A stretch of DNA of 53,625 nt from Oxalobacteraceae bacterium (GTDB taxonomy: Bacteria > Pseudomonadota > Gammaproteobacteria > Burkholderiales > Burkholderiaceae_D). How positions within the stretch are numbered: the stretch's first letter is position 1; the number at the start of each line of letters is the position of its first letter. Shown piece after piece: positions 33,354 through 42,871 of this stretch. The position numbers were made by a program, and so were the translations under genes. The notes below the pieces were generated by a model, which was not told where the DNA came from, ran no database searches, and saw only the letters and a program-made list of their open reading frames with translations. The stretch lies in contig DPRS01000049.1 of the NCBI GenBank assembly GCA_003537575.1, positions 29,933-83,557 on the forward strand, in the 5' to 3' direction.

Positions 33354-34490
33354 TCAATAAGCCGAATGGTTGTTTTCACGAATATAGGCGGCGGTGACCT
33401 TGCCACGCATCACCCGGTATGCCCAGCCGGTGTACAACACGATCAGCGGCATGAAGATCAGGGTGGCGACGAGCATGATGCCCAATGTGAGGTGGCTGGA
33501 GACGCTGTCCCATACGGTCAGGCTGGCGTCGGGCATGGAACTGGACGGCATAATGAACGGAAACATGCTGGCGCCGGCCGTGCCGATCACGCCAACCGTC
33601 GCCAGCGCCGATGCCACGAATGCGCTCAAGGTGCGGCGCACGATCAGCAATATCGCCGCGAGGAAGGCGCCTGCCAGGCCGAGCACGGGCAGCAGCCACA
33701 GCAGCGGCTGGCGAGCGTAGTTGTCCATCCAGGCGCCGGCTTCGCGCACCACGGACTTGCTCATCGGGTCGGGCAAGGCGCCCGGGCTCACCGGCGAAAC
33801 GATCCGGTAACCGTCGATTGCATGCAGCCAGAAGCCGGCGGCGACAAAAGCGATTACCATGACTGCGGCCGCAATCACCGCTCCCTTGATGGCGCGTGCC
33901 TGGATCGCTCCTTCGGTGCGGTGCGCCAGGTAGGCGCCGCCATGCATGGTGATCATGGCGCTGCTGACCACGCCGGCAAGAAGCGCAAAGGGATTGAGCA
34001 ATTGCCAGAAGCTGCCAGTGTAGGTGGAGACGAGGTAGTCATCGAACTGGAAAGGCACGCCCTGCAGCAGATTGCCGAAGGCGACGCCGAAGATCAGCGG
34101 CGGCACCGCCCCGCCGACGAACAGCCCCCAGTCCCAGGTCTTGCGCCAGGCCGGATTGTCGATCTTGCTGCGGTAGTCAAAGCCCACCGGACGGAAGAAC
34201 AGCGCCCACAGCACTGCCAGCATGGCCCAGTAGAAGCCGCTGAAAGCCGTCGCATAGACCAGCGGCCAGGCTGCAAAGATCGCGCCGCCGGCAGTGATGA
34301 ACCAGACCTGGTTGCCGTCCCAGTGCGGGCCAACGGTATTGATGATGACGCGTCGTTCGATATCGTCCTTGCCGGCGAAAGGCAGCAGCGTCCCGACGCC
34401 CATGTCGTGGCCATCCATGATGGCGAAGCCGACCAGCAGCACGCCGACCAGCAGCCACCAGATAATTTTGAGGGTTGGATAATCCAGCAT
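33354..34490 (-). CDS. cydB: Cytochrome bd ubiquinol oxidase subunit II
   Basis: A 378-aa membrane subunit with about eight to nine helices. Start MLDYPTLKIIWWLLVGVLLV, then GFAIMDGHDMGVGTLLPF with the conserved Asp/His, NTVGPHWDGNQVWFITAGGA (a hallmark of CydB) and FYWAMLAVLWALFFRPVGFD. The C-terminus IVLYTGWAYRVMRGKVT fits the family. AGGAGA precedes the ATG. It follows cydA by 23 bp. CydB is paired with the haem-bearing CydA in the terminal oxidase that reduces O2 without pumping protons. Length equals that of E. coli CydB (379). Confidence 0.95.
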   Translation of the reverse strand: MLDYPTLKIIWWLLVGVLLVGFAIMDGHDMGVGTLLPFAGKDDIERRVIINTVGPHWDGNQVWFITAGGAIFAAWPLVYATAFSGFYWAMLAVLWALFFRPVGFDYRSKIDNPAWRKTWDWGLFVGGAVPPLIFGVAFGNLLQGVPFQFDDYLVSTYTGSFWQLLNPFALLAGVVSSAMITMHGGAYLAHRTEGAIQARAIKGAVIAAAVMVIAFVAAGFWLHAIDGYRIVSPVSPGALPDPMSKSVVREAGAWMDNYARQPLLWLLPVLGLAGAFLAAILLIVRRTLSAFVASALATVGVIGTAGASMFPFIMPSSSMPDASLTVWDSVSSHLTLGIMLVATLIFMPLIVLYTGWAYRVMRGKVTAAYIRENNHSAY

Positions 34491-34513
34491 CGCTATTCTC
34501 CTAATGATTGCAT

Positions 34514-36097
34514 TCAGGCGTGCGTCACGGTTTGAGCCGCTGCATGATGGACCGCTTCGCTGGCATAACGTCCGGTGCCCAGGCTGCCGGGTCCCTGGCG
34601 CGCGAACCTGACCATCAAATACATTTCGACCACCAGCAGCACCGTGTAGAAGCCGATGAAGCCGGCCAGCGAGCCGTACAGGCTTTCCACCGAGAGGGTC
34701 GATACCGACAAGTGTGTCGGCAGCACGCCATAAATGGTCCAGGGCTGACGGCCATATTCGGCGACGAACCAGCCCAGTTCGCAGGCGATCCACGGCGCCG
34801 GCAGCATCCACAGCGCCCACTTCAGCAGCCAGGGCTTGCTCGCGCAGGCGCCCTTGACGGTGCTCCAGAACGCCAGGCCGAACAGCGCCAGCATGGCGAA
34901 ACCGAGTCCGACCATGATGCGGAACGACCAGAACATCGGCGCCACGCGCGGCACGGTGCTGTCCACCGCCGCCTGGATCATTGCCGGCGTGGCCTGGTTG
35001 ACGTCGACGACGTATTTCTTGAGCAGCAGGCCGAAGCCGAGATCGGCCTTGTGCTGTTCCAGCACTGCCCGCGCCACCGTGTCGTCGCGGTTACGGCGCA
35101 GCGCCTCCAGCGCGTTCACCGCGACGATGCCGCGCACGATGCGCTCGCGGTTCCTGGCCTTGATCTCATGAATCCCCGGAATCTGCTTGTCGACCGAGCG
35201 CGTGCCGATCAGCCCCATCACCCAGGGGATCTCGACTTCCCAGTCGTTTTTCTGCCCGGCTTCATTGATGCCGGCGACCAGCTTCAGGCCGGCCGGCGCG
35301 GGCTCGGTTTCCCACATCGCTTCGAGCGCCGCCATCTTGGTCTGCTGCGCCTCGCCCACGGTGTAGCCGGATTCGTCGCCCAGCACGATAACGCTCAGCA
35401 CCGATGCCAGGCCGAAGGCAGCGGCCACGCGGAAGCTGCGCTTGGCGAACTCGACGTCGCGCTTTCTCAGCAGGTACCAACTGGAGATCGAGAGCACGAA
35501 CATGGCGCCGGTGACATAACCCGCCGACACAGTGTGCACGAACTTGGCCTGGGCGTCGGGGTTAAGCACCACCGCCATGAAGTCGACCATTTCCATGCGC
35601 ATGGTCTCGTAGCTGAACTCCGCGCCCACGGGATTCTGCATCCAGCCGTTGGCGATCAGGATCCACAAGGCCGAGAGGTTCGTGCCGATCGCCATCAGCA
35701 CCGTCACCAGCAGGTGCTGGCTCTTGTTCAGGCGATCCCAGCCAAAGAAGAACAGGCCGATGAAGGTGGATTCGAGGAAGAAGGCCATCAAGCCTTCGAT
35801 GGCTAGCGGGGCGCCGAAGATGTCGCCGACGTAATGCGAGTAATAGGCCCAGTTCGTGCCGAACTGGAATTCCAGCGTGATGCCGGTGGTGACGCCGAGT
35901 GCGAAATTAATGCCGAACAACTTGCCCCAGAAGCGCGTCATGTCTTTCCAGATAATCTTGCCGGTCATGACATAGACGCTTTCCATGATCACCAGCAGCC
36001 AGACCATGCCGAGCGTGAGCGGCACGAACAGGAAGTGGTACATGGCGGTGGCGGCAAACTGCAGGCGCGAGAGGTCGACGAGTTGTTCAGAGATCAC
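34514..36097 (-). CDS. cydA: Cytochrome bd ubiquinol oxidase subunit I
   Basis: A 527-aa haem subunit. Start VISEQLVDLSRLQFAATAMY with the haem-ligand His in MYHFLFVPLT, then FGINFALGVTTGITLEFQFG, and the quinol loop region with the diagnostic GWFVAEYGRQPWTIYGVLPT. Size equals the long-Q-loop (E. coli-like) type, not the short-loop cyanide-insensitive type. AAGGA lies eight bases before a GTG codon that overlaps the cydP stop (GTGA), so GTG 36097 is chosen. The oxidase lets cells respire at low O2 and tolerates NO and sulfide (known for bd oxidases). Confidence 0.95.
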   Translation of the reverse strand: MISEQLVDLSRLQFAATAMYHFLFVPLTLGMVWLLVIMESVYVMTGKIIWKDMTRFWGKLFGINFALGVTTGITLEFQFGTNWAYYSHYVGDIFGAPLAIEGLMAFFLESTFIGLFFFGWDRLNKSQHLLVTVLMAIGTNLSALWILIANGWMQNPVGAEFSYETMRMEMVDFMAVVLNPDAQAKFVHTVSAGYVTGAMFVLSISSWYLLRKRDVEFAKRSFRVAAAFGLASVLSVIVLGDESGYTVGEAQQTKMAALEAMWETEPAPAGLKLVAGINEAGQKNDWEVEIPWVMGLIGTRSVDKQIPGIHEIKARNRERIVRGIVAVNALEALRRNRDDTVARAVLEQHKADLGFGLLLKKYVVDVNQATPAMIQAAVDSTVPRVAPMFWSFRIMVGLGFAMLALFGLAFWSTVKGACASKPWLLKWALWMLPAPWIACELGWFVAEYGRQPWTIYGVLPTHLSVSTLSVESLYGSLAGFIGFYTVLLVVEMYLMVRFARQGPGSLGTGRYASEAVHHAAAQTVTHA

Positions 36098-36270
36098 TTC
36101 GATTGTCCTTGGGTTGTTGCCGGCGCCGTGATGCGGGCGGCGGCGCGCTCGGGATCCACGCTGACGCGGGCTTCCCGCACAAATGTCCACCACAGTATGG
36201 TCAGCACGACGAGCTTGACCAGGACGACGATAAGCAGATGGCGAAAAAGACGACGGTCAGCGTGGTTCAT
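36094..36270 (-). CDS. cydP: Cytochrome bd-associated small protein CydP
   Basis: A 58-aa protein with one membrane helix: MNHADRRLFRHLLIVVLVKL, then VVLTILWWTFVREARVSVDP and a hydrophilic end. It fits the small CydP proteins found before cydA in Beta- and Gammaproteobacteria. Its stop overlaps the GTG start of cydA. There is no clear ribosome site, and a sigma-54-like promoter would start the transcript only a few bases before the ATG, so it may be translated from an almost leaderless message. Its role in bd oxidase is unproven. Confidence 0.75.
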   Translation of the reverse strand: MNHADRRLFRHLLIVVLVKLVVLTILWWTFVREARVSVDPERAAARITAPATTQGQSK

Positions 36271-36280
36271 GCCAGCAACA

Positions 36281-36299
36281 ATCGCATTTTTCGTGCCAA
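36281..36299 (-). promoter_or_regulatory. Sigma-54-like promoter of the cyd genes
   Basis: On the minus strand TTGGCACG-AAAA-ATGCG keeps TGGCACG and the GC of the -12 box, 12 bases from GG; TTGC is changed to ATGC. The expected transcript start (near 36272) is next to the cydP ATG. The divergent gene encodes a sigma-54 activator, which supports it. Confidence 0.6.
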
Positions 36300-36382
36300 G
36301 GAGAAAAATAAAAAAATAGTATTTAACTACAAGGGGTTACATTTAAAGATAAAAGTATCTTCGAGAATTTCAATGATTTTCC

Positions 36383-36437
36383 TGCCAAATTGGCACTTCT
36401 CGCCATTATGGCAGGCCATGGGTCTGCCATAATGGCA
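36383..36437. promoter_or_regulatory. Three TGCCA-N3-TGGCA dyads, likely activator sites
   Basis: Copies at 36383-36395 (TGCCA-AAT-TGGCA), 36401-36413 (CGCCA-TTA-TGGCA) and 36425-36437 (TGCCA-TAA-TGGCA), with centres 18 and 24 bp apart. They lie 90-135 bp upstream of the cyd -24 element and 50-95 bp before the divergent activator gene. That is the usual arrangement of upstream sites for a sigma-54 activator. Confidence 0.7.
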
Positions 36438-36483
36438 GGACCCATGGCCAGCGGTGATTGCTTATTTTTTCTAGGGAGTTTTG

Positions 36484-37835
<1,352 letters not shown>

Positions 37836-37839
<4 letters not shown>

Positions 37840-38294
37840 CCAGCGGCAATGGCCGATCCAGAGGCCCGGTCAGCCGGACCGGCGGCGCGCACCTCGCCTT
37901 CGTCATTGAACAGGCGAATCACCTCGTTCAGCGGGTCTGCATACACCGGTTCCGACACATACAGGCAGCCGCCCGGGCGGAGAACGCGCGCCACCTCATC
38001 GAGCGCCCGCTCCATGGCCAGCGGCATATGATGCAGGGACTTGAGCATCAGTGCCAGCTCAAAGCCGGCGTCAGGAAACGGAATGGCTTCCGCGCATGCT
38101 GCAATAAATCGCAGGCCCTCCTGTAGATTCACCAAGTTTTTCGCATGCTGAATCTGATCCACTTCCAGACCGGTTATACGGCAACCCGGATAGCGCTGCA
38201 GCAGTTCCCGCACCATCCGGGCGTTGCCGCATCCCGGTTCGATTATTCCCTGACTCTCTAACGGTACCAGCCCGGCCAGGACGTCGGGTTCGTC
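37836..38294 (-). pseudogene. Truncated class I SAM-dependent methyltransferase fragment
   Basis: About 150 codons with methyltransferase motifs: SAM-binding IIEPGCGNARMVRELL, acidic TGLEVDQIQHAKNL, then ALMLKSLHHMPLAMERALDE and RVLRPGGCLYVSEPVYADPL. The C-terminus breaks off soon after IRLFNDEGEVRAAGPADRAS, where relatives continue for several tens of residues. The N-terminus is joined in frame to a SulP-like segment (38295-38425). It overlaps the end of the sigma-54 activator gene by four bases. Some pipelines may predict it as one 179-aa protein starting at 38375. I read it as a decayed gene, though a shortened enzyme is not excluded. Confidence 0.6.
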
Positions 38295-38425
38295 GGCGAC
38301 AATGATCGTCGCGGCCAGCGTGGCATGCGGCAGAAAATACAGGGCTGGAGTAAGAAAAAGAGAGGCCAGCGTCAAGCCGATCGCGACAAATACGCCGGCC
38401 GCCGGCGTCTGACCGACCTAAAAAT
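38295..38425 (-). pseudogene. SulP-type sulfate permease fragment fused to methyltransferase remnant
   Basis: Read in frame from just after an upstream TAG, this stretch gives QTPAAGVFVAIGLTLASLFL and then TPALYFLPHATLAATIIVA. That is the characteristic late transmembrane segment of SulP anion transporters (LFLTP-L-YLP-A-LAAIIIVA). Only about 40 codons remain, and the reading frame then runs straight into methyltransferase sequence. No other SulP part is in the window. Confidence 0.6.
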
Positions 38426-38494
38426 AGGCCGATAGCGGCCATCTACGCACGCTGAAAACGAACACTCGCATGAATGAATTTTACCGAGGCGGAT

Positions 38495-39238
38495 CTATTT
38501 TCTGACCGCCCGCGTCGCCTGAGGCTTTTTGGGAGCGCCCGGCTTTTCCTTCTCGCCTTGATCAAGGCATAACAAGGCATCTGCGTAAGAGATAAACCGG
38601 TTCAGATAATCCGGCGAGATATCACGCATCAAGGCCAGCGAGCGCAGCACCAGCATGTGAGAATTGATCGGGCCGGCATTCTTCGGGGCTTGCTCAAGTG
38701 CCTTGGCCACCTGCTTGTCGACACTCAGTTTCGACCAGGTATTCCTGAAATTCCGTATGGTCCTCAGTTCGGCAGGCGATCCGGCATTTCCGGCCAAATG
38801 CGCATCTGCATTTTCCGGAGCATGTTGCTCGAGCTGCCGCACCAGCGCGCTTAACGATGCGCATTGTTCGTTGTTCTTCAGGGTGGCGATCGATCGCTGC
38901 AATTCCCTGAAATTGCCGGCGTCGAAGAGCCGCTGCAGATCGCTGGCCGCGTGCGGATACTGCTGAATGCTACGGGCGACGGTTTCTCTGGCATCGCCTT
39001 GCGCTCTTTCAAAATGCTCCATCAATACCGTCAGCGCTTGCGCCAGCTTCGCGTCGAGCATGCGCCGGGCGCTTCCCTGGTGCTCGCCAGCGCGCCTGGC
39101 CAGCACTTCGATGTAGCGCAGGCGCACGGGATCGAAGCGGTCCGCGCCTGCCGCGCGCAGGGAAGCGATCAGCGCGTCGACATCAGGAGATGAATCCGGT
39201 GACGCATCTACGACTTCGCTGTGAACCCGCTCATTCAT
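38495..39238 (-). CDS. DUF2894 protein, last gene of stator-like operon
   Basis: A 247-aa soluble helical protein matching DUF2894: PDVDALIASLRAAGADRFDP, VRLRYIEVLARRAGEHQGSA and the C-terminal NSHMLVLRSLALMRDISPDY. The end is basic (KPQATRAVRK). Its ATG overlaps the stop of the OmpA-type gene (ATGA). No catalytic motif is seen. The strict linkage to DUF3348, DUF802 and the OmpA-type protein suggests it is a cytoplasmic partner of that membrane complex. Confidence 0.87.
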   Translation of the reverse strand: MNERVHSEVVDASPDSSPDVDALIASLRAAGADRFDPVRLRYIEVLARRAGEHQGSARRMLDAKLAQALTVLMEHFERAQGDARETVARSIQQYPHAASDLQRLFDAGNFRELQRSIATLKNNEQCASLSALVRQLEQHAPENADAHLAGNAGSPAELRTIRNFRNTWSKLSVDKQVAKALEQAPKNAGPINSHMLVLRSLALMRDISPDYLNRFISYADALLCLDQGEKEKPGAPKKPQATRAVRK

Positions 39239-39882
39239 GACGCGGCATTTTTGGCATTGGCGGTTTTCGGCACCGGCGCCATCTCCACTCGCCGGTTTTG
39301 CGCACGCGCGTCATCGTCGGTGTTGGGCTTTACCGGCTGCTCGGCACCAAAGGCTGCCGCAAACACCATGGAAGATGGCATCCCTTCCTCGATCAGGGTG
39401 CGGGTAACCGTCAGCGCGCGCTGGGCCGACAATTCCCAATTGTCCGTGAAGGGGCCGCCCCGTATCGGCTTGTCATCAGTAAAGCCGCTCACCATGAGCA
39501 ATTCATCGCGCGACGACAGATAGGCCTGCAGCGGCGTCACCAGGCTCTTCAGCAAATGCCGGCCCTCTGGCTGCAACTGGTCCGAATTGAGCGCGAACAG
39601 CACCTGTCCGCTGATGCCGATGCGGCCGTTGTTCAAGGTGATGCGCCCGCTGGCCAGCGGCACCGCCAGGGCTTTTTCCAGGCTCATGCGGCGCTGCTCT
39701 TCGATCTGGCGCTTTTTCACTTCATCCTGCAGGTGCGACGTCAATTCCATCTGGACGGCCACCACGCCCACCAGCAGCAGCACGAAAGCGCCCAGCAAGC
39801 CGGACATCAGGTCGCCGAACACCGGCCAGACTGGCGCCGCGTATTCCACGCTGGCGTCGCTGTCATCCAAGCTGTTGCTCAT
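39235..39882 (-). CDS. OmpA-family, MotB/ZorB-like protein
   Basis: A 215-aa protein with one N-terminal membrane helix, PVFGDLMSGLLGAFVLLLVG, and a C-terminal OmpA/MotB peptidoglycan-binding domain (QVLFALNSDQLQPEGRHLLK, VSGFTDDKPIRGGPFTDNWE, LSAQRALTVTRTLIEEGMPS). Asp24 at the start of the helix occupies the place of the proton-carrying Asp of MotB (DFMTAMMAFFL-type pattern) and ZorB. Its ATG overlaps the DUF802 stop (TAATG). It would anchor a DUF802 channel to the cell wall. Confidence 0.9.
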   Translation of the reverse strand: MSNSLDDSDASVEYAAPVWPVFGDLMSGLLGAFVLLLVGVVAVQMELTSHLQDEVKKRQIEEQRRMSLEKALAVPLASGRITLNNGRIGISGQVLFALNSDQLQPEGRHLLKSLVTPLQAYLSSRDELLMVSGFTDDKPIRGGPFTDNWELSAQRALTVTRTLIEEGMPSSMVFAAAFGAEQPVKPNTDDDARAQNRRVEMAPVPKTANAKNAAS

Positions 39883-42074
39883 TACCGGACCTCTTCGGCA
39901 AGACCCGCTTGCGTGGCAGGCAACTGCCGCAATTCTTCCAGGACTTCCTTTTGCGAGCTCATGGAAAGATCGATGATTTCGCGCGCCTGGGCGACGTAAT
40001 AGGCAAGCTGCTCATCGCTTCTCGACATGGCCTTGTCCATCGCGCCTTCGATGCGCTGCAGGTTGGCGATCAGCTTGTCGTTGGCTTCATTGAACGCCTG
40101 CACGGCAAAAGCAAAGGCTTCGGAGAGGCTCGAGACTTCGACGGCACTGCTGGTGACGTGCGCGGCAATCTCGGACAGCTTGCCGGCTTCGGCGGCGACA
40201 TTGTCCGAGAACGCGCCGGCGGTGGCGTTGAGCGCCGTAGCTGAAGAAGCCACCAGGGAATCGATGACGGCGCGCTGCTCAAGCGAGGCATGATTGATCG
40301 CTTCGAGCAGCGCATTGAGCGTTTCCATGATGCGGCTGCGTTCCTCCAGCAGCTCGTTGTCGCGCGCAACGCTGCCGGAGACTTGTTCGCGCAGTTGCCC
40401 GATCACTTCCGCCGCAGCGCGCGGCGCTTCCGAGGCCGTGTGGATGAGGCGCGTGAGCGGTTCTTCCAGCGCGGTGCCGAGCGTGGTCAAATGGCTTGTC
40501 AGCGCGGTTTGCAACGCATTTTGCAATTGATCCAGCCGCTCGACCGCCGCATTGCCGCGCACGGCTTCCTCATCCCTGAGCGCGCCGAGTTCCGCGCGCA
40601 GCAGGCTGGCCAGCTGATCCATGCGTTCGCGATGCTGGTCGATCCATTGCGCTTCAGCGGCGATGCGGGAACGCATCAATTCTTCCGCACCCGTGACCAG
40701 GCGCGTGGTGTCGGCCAGCGACTTGTCGGCGCTGGCCTGCGCCTGTTCGGTGATGTCCTGCACGGTCCGGATCAGGGTGCTGCAGATTTTCTCCTGCTGA
40801 GCAAGCGTCTGCGTGCCGGTTTGCTGCAATTCCTCCCTGAGCGCTGCCGCCATGGCTTGCAGCGACTGCGTCCACGCCTGCCGCTGCTGTTGCTCGCGCT
40901 CCGCCTGAGCTGTCTGCAGGCCCGCGTAAGCCTCGCCCACGGTGACCACGAGGGCGCCTGAGCGTTGCTCGAATGTCTCGCTGAACCCATCCAGCGAGCG
41001 GCCCACCTGCGCGACGACGTCGGCGCTTGCCTGTTCGTGGCTCCTGAGCGCGGCAGTCCAGGTGTCGGCCACGGTGGCGGCGGACTCGTTGAACCGTGCG
41101 GAAAGTCCGTCGAGCTGCAGCTGCACGGTATCGGCCATGCGCTCGTGCGCCAGCGTCGCTTCACGCGCGATGCCGCTCATCGCCGCCTCGACCACGGGCT
41201 TGATGCTTTCGCCGGCGGCATGCGCGCTCTGGCTCAGACTCTCGCGCAGGGAGGTATCCACTGCCTGCGCCAGGTCGGTATAGACGCCTTTCACATTGCT
41301 GTGAAATTCCTCCTGGTTGCTGAGCAGGCGCTGGTTCAGCTGCTGGCTCATGCTTTCCATCTGCGCCATCATCGTCTGCAACTGATCGACGACTTGCGGC
41401 AAAGCCTGCGATTGCAACTGCAGCGCCCTGAAGGTTTCCTGGCGCTGATGGGTAAGCGAAAAACGGCGCAATACCGTGGCAATTCTGGTGTCCAGCAGTT
41501 GCGCCGCCTGCATTCGTTCACGCCGGCAGAGCGCCGACATCAGGCCCAGCATCGCGGATGCGGCCACCCCGGCCACCGAGGTGCCGAACGCCAGCCCCAG
41601 TCCCGAGACCGGCACCGCGAGCGCGGAACGGATCGCCTGCAGATCGGTGGTTTTTTCCAGCGCGAAGACCGCGCCCTTGAGCGTGACGACCATGCCCAGG
41701 AACGTGCCGAGCATCCCCAGCATCACCAGCAGCCCGACCAGGTACGGTGTGAGCACGGGGCCGGGCAAGCCGACGCGTTCTCCCTCGATGCGCAGGCGCA
41801 CGGAATTTTGCAGCGAAGGATGCACGCCGACCAGCCAGTCGCCGAGGTCTGCCAGGTTGTCGGGAATTGCCGACAGCGCGCTTGCCAGCGTGGACGTCGC
41901 CTGGCGAAACTGCCGCAGTTCCAGTGCGCCGAACCCATAGACTGCGCCGATGATGGCGGTCATCGCCAGCGCCAGGAAACTGGAGTCGATGAATCCGAAT
42001 CCTACCCAGACGATCCCGAGCGCGCCCAGGAAGAAGGCGGCTGTAAATAAATGCTTGTTTAAATTTTTAATCAT
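39882..42074 (-). CDS. DUF802 protein, MotA/ExbB/ZorA-like with very long coiled tail
   Basis: A 730-aa inner-membrane protein. Two helices at about 9-48 are followed by a pair at about 107-175: YLVGLLVMLGMLGTFLGMVV and SGLGLAFGTSVAGVAASAML, the pattern of MotA/TolQ/ExbB/ZorA stators. From about residue 200 to the end it is almost entirely helical and coiled-coil-like, rich in Gln/Glu/Ala (ERIN-type heptads such as RTVQDITEQAQASADKSLAD). It resembles ZorA in having a long cytoplasmic tail. Its ATG overlaps the DUF3348 stop (ATGA). The DUF802 family is uncharacterised; the stator interpretation is inferred from helix patterns and from the MotB-like partner. Confidence 0.88.
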   Translation of the reverse strand: MIKNLNKHLFTAAFFLGALGIVWVGFGFIDSSFLALAMTAIIGAVYGFGALELRQFRQATSTLASALSAIPDNLADLGDWLVGVHPSLQNSVRLRIEGERVGLPGPVLTPYLVGLLVMLGMLGTFLGMVVTLKGAVFALEKTTDLQAIRSALAVPVSGLGLAFGTSVAGVAASAMLGLMSALCRRERMQAAQLLDTRIATVLRRFSLTHQRQETFRALQLQSQALPQVVDQLQTMMAQMESMSQQLNQRLLSNQEEFHSNVKGVYTDLAQAVDTSLRESLSQSAHAAGESIKPVVEAAMSGIAREATLAHERMADTVQLQLDGLSARFNESAATVADTWTAALRSHEQASADVVAQVGRSLDGFSETFEQRSGALVVTVGEAYAGLQTAQAEREQQQRQAWTQSLQAMAAALREELQQTGTQTLAQQEKICSTLIRTVQDITEQAQASADKSLADTTRLVTGAEELMRSRIAAEAQWIDQHRERMDQLASLLRAELGALRDEEAVRGNAAVERLDQLQNALQTALTSHLTTLGTALEEPLTRLIHTASEAPRAAAEVIGQLREQVSGSVARDNELLEERSRIMETLNALLEAINHASLEQRAVIDSLVASSATALNATAGAFSDNVAAEAGKLSEIAAHVTSSAVEVSSLSEAFAFAVQAFNEANDKLIANLQRIEGAMDKAMSRSDEQLAYYVAQAREIIDLSMSSQKEVLEELRQLPATQAGLAEEVR

Positions 42075-42871
42075 TGCGTATCTTGCTTAGTGTATTCATT
42101 GAATGCTTCAATGAGCCCCATCGCCGGTTGCAGGCGCAGCTCCGCTTCCGCCAGCAACAGCATTTGCATGTCATTGCAAAAGCGCGCCAGCCAGGCTCCC
42201 GCTTGCGCCCAGCCGGCAGGGTTGTCGGCCTGGCGGGCATCAAGGAGTTTTTGCTGGTGTTCTCTGAACAATTGTTCAAAGCGTTTTTTCAGCAGCGCCG
42301 GCACCTTCGACAGCAATTGCCTCTCGCGTTCGCGCAGTATCTTTTCAAGCGCCGCGTCCAGGTCGGCCAGTTTCCCGAGCCTCGGCGACGCCTTCGCCAA
42401 CGCTTCCCGGACATTGCAGCGCAGAGGCTGAATGCGCAATTCCATGTCGCGTTGGTGCTCTTCATAAAACCGGCGATACGGCACGAAAGCCGTCGCGAGG
42501 TTCAGCGGCAGCCCGAGTTCCGGCGCGGGCAGACTGATGTGCGACTTGCCCGCGTTGGGCGAGCAGCTCTTCATGATCGAATTCACCAGGGAAGCCTCGG
42601 TCCGCTCGAATTCGGTAGCGGCAGCGGCTGCGGCGGAAGCACGCGCGGCGGCTTGCGCCACGCGCGGCATGCCGGACTGGCTTTTTGATGGGCTTGCCAC
42701 GCTGTCGCTGTGCACGGCGGACAGGGTGATGGCGTCGGCAAAGTGCACCCATAGCCCCAGTTTCTCGGCAAATGCATTCCCGGGATCGACGACATCGACC
42801 ATATCCAGGCTGGCGAGACAACGAATAAGTTTTGAACTATGGAAGTTTGTACGCGCTAACATTCGCGTCAT
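42071..42871 (-). CDS. DUF3348 protein, first gene of stator-like operon
   Basis: A 266-aa soluble protein matching DUF3348: SSKLIRCLASLDMVDVVDPG, FAEKLGLWVHFADAITLSAV, then an Ala-rich linker, PYRRFYEEHQRDMELRIQPL and a helical C-terminus (KRFEQLFREHQQKLLDARQA). No signal peptide or membrane helix, so it is probably cytoplasmic. It opens the four-gene operon. No clear ribosome site; a second ATG at 42862 is possible. The function is unknown. Confidence 0.85.
   Translation of the reverse strand: MTRMLARTNFHSSKLIRCLASLDMVDVVDPGNAFAEKLGLWVHFADAITLSAVHSDSVASPSKSQSGMPRVAQAAARASAAAAAATEFERTEASLVNSIMKSCSPNAGKSHISLPAPELGLPLNLATAFVPYRRFYEEHQRDMELRIQPLRCNVREALAKASPRLGKLADLDAALEKILRERERQLLSKVPALLKKRFEQLFREHQQKLLDARQADNPAGWAQAGAWLARFCNDMQMLLLAEAELRLQPAMGLIEAFNEYTKQDTQ

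Noticed and set aside
34508..35806. Plus-strand frame opposite cydA and cydB
   Set aside because: Arg/His/Gln-rich translation without domain; the minus strand encodes cytochrome bd subunits.
38495..42871. Zorya anti-phage system
   Set aside because: Stator-like genes resemble ZorA/ZorB, but no ZorC, ZorD helicase or ZorE nuclease gene is present, and the operon looks like a conserved betaproteobacterial set rather than a defence island.
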